Positions 60,110-64,000 of a stretch of 64,000 bases of DNA are shown here, piece after piece. Made by a program: the position numbers and the translations under genes. A model generated the notes under the pieces. The model did not search any database. It saw only the letters and a program-made list of their open reading frames with translations, and was not told where the DNA came from. The first letter of the stretch is position 1. Each line of letters begins with the position of its first letter. Source of the DNA: Caldicellulosiruptor changbaiensis (GTDB lineage: Bacteria > Bacillota > Thermoanaerobacteria > Caldicellulosiruptorales > Caldicellulosiruptoraceae); NCBI RefSeq assembly GCF_003999255.1, contig NZ_CP034791.1, positions 1,280,501 through 1,344,500 on the forward strand. The letters are read 5' to 3'.

Positions 60110-60655
60110 TTAAAATTCATAGGGTTTGCAAATTATTTCTTTAATTTTTGTCTCAAATATTGAAGCTGCATGCGAAGGTCTTATAATCACAGCAGTATCT
60201 GCACCTTCAGATGTTCCACCAATTGCAATTACATCCTCACCATATGGTATCAGTCCTGCATCTAAAGCCATAACAGAAATCTCCACTGCAACCTTTACGC
60301 CTTGCCCCAGCATCCTAAGTGTATGCGCCATAATTTCAACTGGATACACGCCCCCAAATTTTCTCGATATTCCTCTTTCTGCACCCGATAAAACATGTGT
60401 ACCTGTGTATACTTTAAATCCTTTAGCCTTGAGCTCTTCAATTGTCTTTTCATCTATCTCCATCTTTCCTGGTTCTGCAAAGCCGTTGACATGAGTGACC
60501 ACAACAACATTTTTACCACAATTTTCCAAAAGTTTTGCAGTTTTTCCCGAACAGGATGCAACAACAATATAGTTTATTCCTCTCTCGTGTGCAGTTTTTA
60601 CAGCAAGCTCGACTGTTATTTGAGTATTTTCTGGACCAGCTGATTTAAAATACAT
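60110..60655 (-). CDS. Stand-alone pyruvate-kinase C-terminal (alpha/beta) domain protein
   Basis: About 181 residues from ATG 60655, preceded by AAGGAGG nine bases upstream. The start NTQITVELAVKTAHERGINY and VVASCSGKTAKLLENCG match the C-terminal regulatory domain of pyruvate kinase, which occurs alone in many clostridia and archaea. No barrel or active-site part is present, so it is not a kinase. The role is unknown; binding of a phosphate effector is possible. A hairpin (AACCCTATG with CATAGGGTT, 60115-60094) overlaps the 3' end. Confidence 0.82.
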   Translation of the reverse strand: MYFKSAGPENTQITVELAVKTAHERGINYIVVASCSGKTAKLLENCGKNVVVVTHVNGFAEPGKMEIDEKTIEELKAKGFKVYTGTHVLSGAERGISRKFGGVYPVEIMAHTLRMLGQGVKVAVEISVMALDAGLIPYGEDVIAIGGTSEGADTAVIIRPSHAASIFETKIKEIICKPYEF

Positions 60656-60768
60656 CTTTTGTTTCCTCCTTTTCAAAAATTTTCTTAACGAGCTTTTGTG
60701 ACAAATCTTTCCCCTCCAAATTTTATAACATTCATAAACTTATGTCTACACATTCACAAAAGTACAAT

Positions 60769-60810
60769 TTGAATACTTGTATTCAATAAAAAAATGTTTT
60801 ATGCTATAAT
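60769..60810 (+). promoter_or_regulatory. liv operon promoter with palindromic operator
   Basis: TGCTATAAT (60802-60810, extended -10) is 17 bases from TTCAAT (60782-60787). An 8-bp-arm inverted repeat, TTGAATAC and GTATTCAA separated by TT (60769-60786), overlaps the -35. It would suit a repressor, but it does not match the ArgR or CodY consensus. Confidence 0.65.
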
Positions 60811-60849
60811 TTTATAAAAACATTTTATGTAGAGGAGTGTGAAGTTTCT

Positions 60850-62019
60850 GTGAAAAAGCTTCTTGTTGTATGTACCTTAATAATTTTTGTACTTTCAATA
60901 TTCTCCATGTCCTTTGCTGCATCAAAAACCATCAAGATAGGTGTGAATTTAGAGCTCTCGCAAGCAGTTGCTCAGTATGGACAAAAAGAACTTGAGGGGT
61001 TAAAGCTTGCAATTGACGAGATAAACCAAAAAGGTGGAGTTGGCGGCAAAAAGATTGAGCTTGTTATACTTGACAACAAATCTGACAAGACAGAAGCCCA
61101 GAATGTTGCAACAAGGCTTGCTGTGAGAGAAAAAGTGCTGGCAATATTAGGTCCTGCAACCTCTGGTGCGACAAAATCAGCGGCAGTTGCAGCAACAAAG
61201 TACAAAGTTCCGATTATCTCCCCTTCTGCAACAGACGACACTGTCACAGTTGATGAAAGGACCGGCAAGACAAAGGCTTATGTTTTTAGAACTTGTTTTA
61301 ACGATTCATTCCAAGGAAATGTGATGGCAAACTTCGCTCTCAAAACATTGAAAGCCAAAAGTGCTGCTATTATCTATGATGCTTCATCTGACTATAGCAA
61401 AGGACTTTTTAAAAACTTTAAACAGACATTCACAAAAGGTGGCGGTAAAATAGTAGCCGAGGAAGCATTTGCAAAGGGTGAACAAGATTTTAGCAGTATC
61501 CTTACAAAGATAAGAGACAAAAAACCTGATGTAATATTTGCCCCTGTTTACTATGATGAAGCAGGGCTTATTATAAAACAAGCACGCGAACTTGGTATGA
61601 ATATGCCAATACTGGGTGGAGATGGTTTTGATGATCCGAAAGTTGTTGAGAAGGCTGGTAAAAAATTTGCTAACAACGTATTCTTCTCTGCTCACTACTC
61701 TTCCCAGGACACAGATTCAAAGGTTCAAGAGTTTATAAATAAGTTTAAGAAAAAATACAATACTGAACCAAATGCTTTTGCTGCGCTTGGGTACGATTTG
61801 GGATACTTTATTGCTGACGCCCTCAAAAGAGCAAACCTAAAGTTTGATAGCATTGCGAAAGACAGAGAAAGATTAAAAACTGCTATTGAAAACACTAAAA
61901 ACTTTGTTGGTGTAACGGGAATTGTGAATATAAACAAGAATCATAATGCTGAAAAGTCTGCTGTTATAATAGAGCTTAAAAATGGCGTTCAGATGTTCAA
62001 ACAAAAGTTAAATCCATAA
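60850..62019 (+). CDS. livJ: Branched-chain amino-acid ABC transporter substrate-binding protein
   Basis: 389 residues, GTG start behind GAGGAG. A signal peptide (KKLLVVCTLIIFVLSIFSMS, then FAA before SKTIK) has no clear lipobox at the cleavage site. The periplasmic-binding type I fold follows: KIGVNLELSQAVAQYGQKEL, LAVREKVLAILGPATSGAT and FRTCFNDSFQGNVMANFA. It delivers Leu, Ile, Val or similar amino acids to the LivHM pore; the true ligand is not known. Confidence 0.93.
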   Translation: MKKLLVVCTLIIFVLSIFSMSFAASKTIKIGVNLELSQAVAQYGQKELEGLKLAIDEINQKGGVGGKKIELVILDNKSDKTEAQNVATRLAVREKVLAILGPATSGATKSAAVAATKYKVPIISPSATDDTVTVDERTGKTKAYVFRTCFNDSFQGNVMANFALKTLKAKSAAIIYDASSDYSKGLFKNFKQTFTKGGGKIVAEEAFAKGEQDFSSILTKIRDKKPDVIFAPVYYDEAGLIIKQARELGMNMPILGGDGFDDPKVVEKAGKKFANNVFFSAHYSSQDTDSKVQEFINKFKKKYNTEPNAFAALGYDLGYFIADALKRANLKFDSIAKDRERLKTAIENTKNFVGVTGIVNINKNHNAEKSAVIIELKNGVQMFKQKLNP

Positions 62020-62049
62020 AAATAAGGACTAAATAAACTACTAAAAAGA

Positions 62050-62074
62050 GGAAGGGGCAATCTTCGCCCCTTCC
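62050..62074 (+). promoter_or_regulatory. Hairpin between livJ and livH
   Basis: GGAAGGGGC (62050-62058) pairs exactly with GCCCCTTCC (62066-62074), 7-base loop, with no immediate T-run. Such stems after binding-protein genes usually stabilise or partly terminate so that the binding protein exceeds the membrane parts. Confidence 0.65.
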
Positions 62075-62117
62075 GTCATGTTATTTATTTCTATTTCAAA
62101 AAAGAGGTGATAGGAAG

Positions 62118-63002
62118 TTGACCACTTTTATTCAGCAATTGATAAACGGCATTACACTTGGAAGTGTCTATGCACTGATTGCTCTTGGATATACAATGGT
62201 TTACGGAATAATTAAACTTATTAACTTTGCTCATGGCGATGTGTTTATGGTAGGTGCTTATATCGCTTTTTTATGTGTTACATATTTAAAGTTAGGTCTT
62301 TTACCAGCACTAATAATTTCAATGATTTTCTGTGCACTTTTAGGAATGTTAATTGAAAAGTTTGCTTATAAACCTTTACGAAATTCACCCAGGATTTCTG
62401 CCTTGATCACAGCAATTGGTGTATCACTTTTTTTAGAAAATCTAATGCAGCTTTTGATGGGGGCTGATTCAAGAGTTTTTCCAAGACTTGTGAATGAAAA
62501 AAATTATCACCTTTTCCATGGCAAAGTTGTAGTAAACAGCAAGCAAATATATCTTCTGATAATCACAGTATTGCTCATGCTACTTCTCAACTTCATTGTC
62601 AAAAACACAAAGATAGGCAAGGCAATGAGAGCTGTATCCCAAGACATGGACGCAGCAAGGCTTATGGGTATAAATGTTGACACAACAATCTCATATACCT
62701 TTGCAATAGGTTCTGCTTTGGCTGCAGCTGGTGGTGTGCTGGTTGGTCTTTACTATAACACAATAAACCCTCTGATGGGAGTTTTGCCTGGACTTAAAGC
62801 CTTTATTGCAGCAGTTTTTGGTGGAATAGGTATAATTCCGGGAGCTATGCTTGGTGGCTTTTCTCTTGGTGTTATTGAGACACTTGTGAGTGGATATGGT
62901 AGCTCTATGTACAAGGATGCTGTTGCATTTGCCCTTTTGATTTTAATCTTGATTCTAAAACCATCTGGACTTCTTGGCAAAAATATAAAAGAGAAGGTGT
63001 AG
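62118..63002 (+). CDS. livH: Branched-chain amino-acid ABC transporter permease LivH
   Basis: 294 residues, about eight membrane helices, TTG start behind GAGGTGAT. The LivH opening QLINGITLGSVYALIALGYT with MVYGIIKLINFAHGDVFMVG is diagnostic, as is the AAVFGGIGIIPGAMLGGF loop that contacts the ATPase. Confidence 0.95.
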   Translation: MTTFIQQLINGITLGSVYALIALGYTMVYGIIKLINFAHGDVFMVGAYIAFLCVTYLKLGLLPALIISMIFCALLGMLIEKFAYKPLRNSPRISALITAIGVSLFLENLMQLLMGADSRVFPRLVNEKNYHLFHGKVVVNSKQIYLLIITVLLMLLLNFIVKNTKIGKAMRAVSQDMDAARLMGINVDTTISYTFAIGSALAAAGGVLVGLYYNTINPLMGVLPGLKAFIAAVFGGIGIIPGAMLGGFSLGVIETLVSGYGSSMYKDAVAFALLILILILKPSGLLGKNIKEKV

Positions 63003-63008
63003 AGAAGG

Positions 63009-63944
63009 ATGAAAAAGAGGTTTTTAGTTTACTTTCTGATTGTGGTTGCTATTTATGTAATCGTTACAGTTTTGATGAAAATTGGAGTAATTGATGATTA
63101 TATAAAACTTAACTTGTTCTTGATAATGCTCAACATCATTTTGGGTGTGAGTCTAAACTTGATAAATGGAATAACTGGACAGTTTTCACTTGGCCATGCA
63201 GGTTTTATGGCAATTGGTGCATATACAACAGCAGTGCTGACAACCCTTGAAAAACCTCTTCCCTTTTACTTGACAGTTTTGATTGGTGGACTTTTAGCAA
63301 TGCTTTGTGGCCTTCTTATTGGTCTTCCTGTTTTGAGACTAAGAGGCGACTATCTTGCAATAGCAACTTTAGGATTTGGTGAAATTATAAGAGTTATTAT
63401 CCAAAACATTGACTATTTAGGTGGAGCAAGTGGTATTAGCGACATTCCTCAGGGAATTGACTGGACAGGATATTTTATAATTACAGTAATCACTGTTGTT
63501 GTAATCTTAAATATCATAAACTCATCATTTGGAAGGGCTATGATTGCTATAAGAGAAGATGAAATTGCAGCAGAAGCTATGGGAATAAACACAACCTTAT
63601 ATAAGGTTTTAGCTTTTATGATAGGAGCATTTTTTGCAGGTATTGCAGGCTCTGTTTATTCTGGCTCGTTTGGTTTTATCCAGCCAGATATGTTCAACTT
63701 CTTTAAGTCCATAGACATATTAGTAATTGTTGTACTGGGTGGACTTGGTAGTATTTCAGGTTCAATAATATCTGCTATTGTACTTACTATAATCTCAGCG
63801 CTGTTGCAAAATTATCCTGAAGTTAGAATGATTTTATATTCGCTTATCCTAATTGTCATTATGCTATTTAGACCTCAGGGTCTTTTGGGCACAAAAGAGA
63901 TTAAATTGTCAAAAATTATTCCAATGCTTGGTGGTGATAGATAA
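63009..63944 (+). CDS. livM: Branched-chain amino-acid ABC transporter permease LivM
   Basis: 311 residues, about nine helices. LSLNLINGITGQFSLGHAGF-type motif (here VSLNLINGITGQFSLGHAGF) and GDYLAIATLGFGEIIRVI are typical of LivM, with the ATPase-contact loop VVLGGLGSISGSIISA near the C-terminus. Six bases separate it from livH. Confidence 0.95.
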   Translation: MKKRFLVYFLIVVAIYVIVTVLMKIGVIDDYIKLNLFLIMLNIILGVSLNLINGITGQFSLGHAGFMAIGAYTTAVLTTLEKPLPFYLTVLIGGLLAMLCGLLIGLPVLRLRGDYLAIATLGFGEIIRVIIQNIDYLGGASGISDIPQGIDWTGYFIITVITVVVILNIINSSFGRAMIAIREDEIAAEAMGINTTLYKVLAFMIGAFFAGIAGSVYSGSFGFIQPDMFNFFKSIDILVIVVLGGLGSISGSIISAIVLTIISALLQNYPEVRMILYSLILIVIMLFRPQGLLGTKEIKLSKIIPMLGGDR

Positions 63945-63945
63945 G

Positions 63946-64000
63946 ATGCTTAAAATAAAGAATGTAACAGTCAACTTTGGAGGAATTGTAGCGCTGAACA
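63946..64000 (+). CDS. livG: Branched-chain amino-acid ABC transporter ATPase LivG, partial
   Basis: The first 18 codons only (MLKIKNVTVNFGGIVALN), cut by the window edge. The opening is that of LivG ATPases, and the gene follows livM after one base behind GGTGGTGAT. Confidence 0.85.
   Translation, partial: MLKIKNVTVNFGGIVALN

Overview
The window looks like a piece of chromosome from a low-GC, anaerobic, thermophilic Firmicute, most likely Caldicellulosiruptor or a close relative. This is inferred from A/T-rich codon use, gram-positive gene order (uvrBA; atpI-B-E-F-H-A-G-D-C; cggR-gap-pgk/tpi-gpmI-eno), a fused phosphoglycerate kinase/triosephosphate isomerase, pyruvate phosphate dikinase and an O2-reducing flavodiiron system. 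No sequence search was possible. I see no tRNA, rRNA or CRISPR array.

Layout. 1-9.6 kb: a DNA replication and repair block (unrecognised partial gene, polA, coaE, a lytic transglycosylase, then SOS-controlled uvrB-uvrA). 9.6-12.0 kb, minus strand: a flavodiiron protein with its pyridine-nucleotide reductase. 12.1-15.4 kb: a secreted unknown, an AEC transporter and guaA. 15.4-22.2 kb: the complete F1Fo ATP synthase operon with a proton-type c subunit. 22.2-24.0 kb: an IS1182-like insertion sequence whose transposase carries an in-frame amber codon; its left end forms the terminator hairpin behind the atp operon. 24.0-34.3 kb: housekeeping genes, with tightly overlapping runs from a DUF5685-like protein through a J-domain protein, M16 peptidase, dut, a PRC-barrel protein, a coiled-coil protein and an Lrp regulator to an aminotransferase, then a convergent RluA-type pseudouridine synthase, and era-recO-glyS. 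34.4-44.4 kb: ppdK and the lower-glycolysis operon led by its regulator CggR, with strong hairpins between genes. 44.5-46.8 kb: uxaC and a VapBC-like toxin-antitoxin pair.

46.8-58.6 kb is the accessory island and the most interesting part. It encodes a peptidase-containing (C39) ABC exporter and an HlyD-type adaptor, followed by six small ORFs that carry a double-glycine-type leader (ELxxINGG-like) and small hydrophobic or amphipathic cores. Between these lie two CPBP-family membrane proteases, an ABC-2 permease/ATPase pair and small membrane proteins. This is the architecture of an unmodified (class II-like) bacteriocin locus with several peptides and several candidate immunity systems. It shows heavy turnover: two HlyD fragments, a precursor whose aligned start codon is ATA, another with an eroded leader, and a truncated vapC copy at the right edge. 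That copy makes an approximately 12-kb direct repeat with the intact vapC at the left edge.

58.6-64 kb: a LysM protein resembling the SOS division inhibitor YneA, with an SOS box matching 12 of 14 bases of the uvrB box; a tyrosine recombinase; a stand-alone pyruvate-kinase C-terminal domain; and a branched-chain amino-acid ABC operon (livJ-livH-livM-livG) that runs off the right edge.
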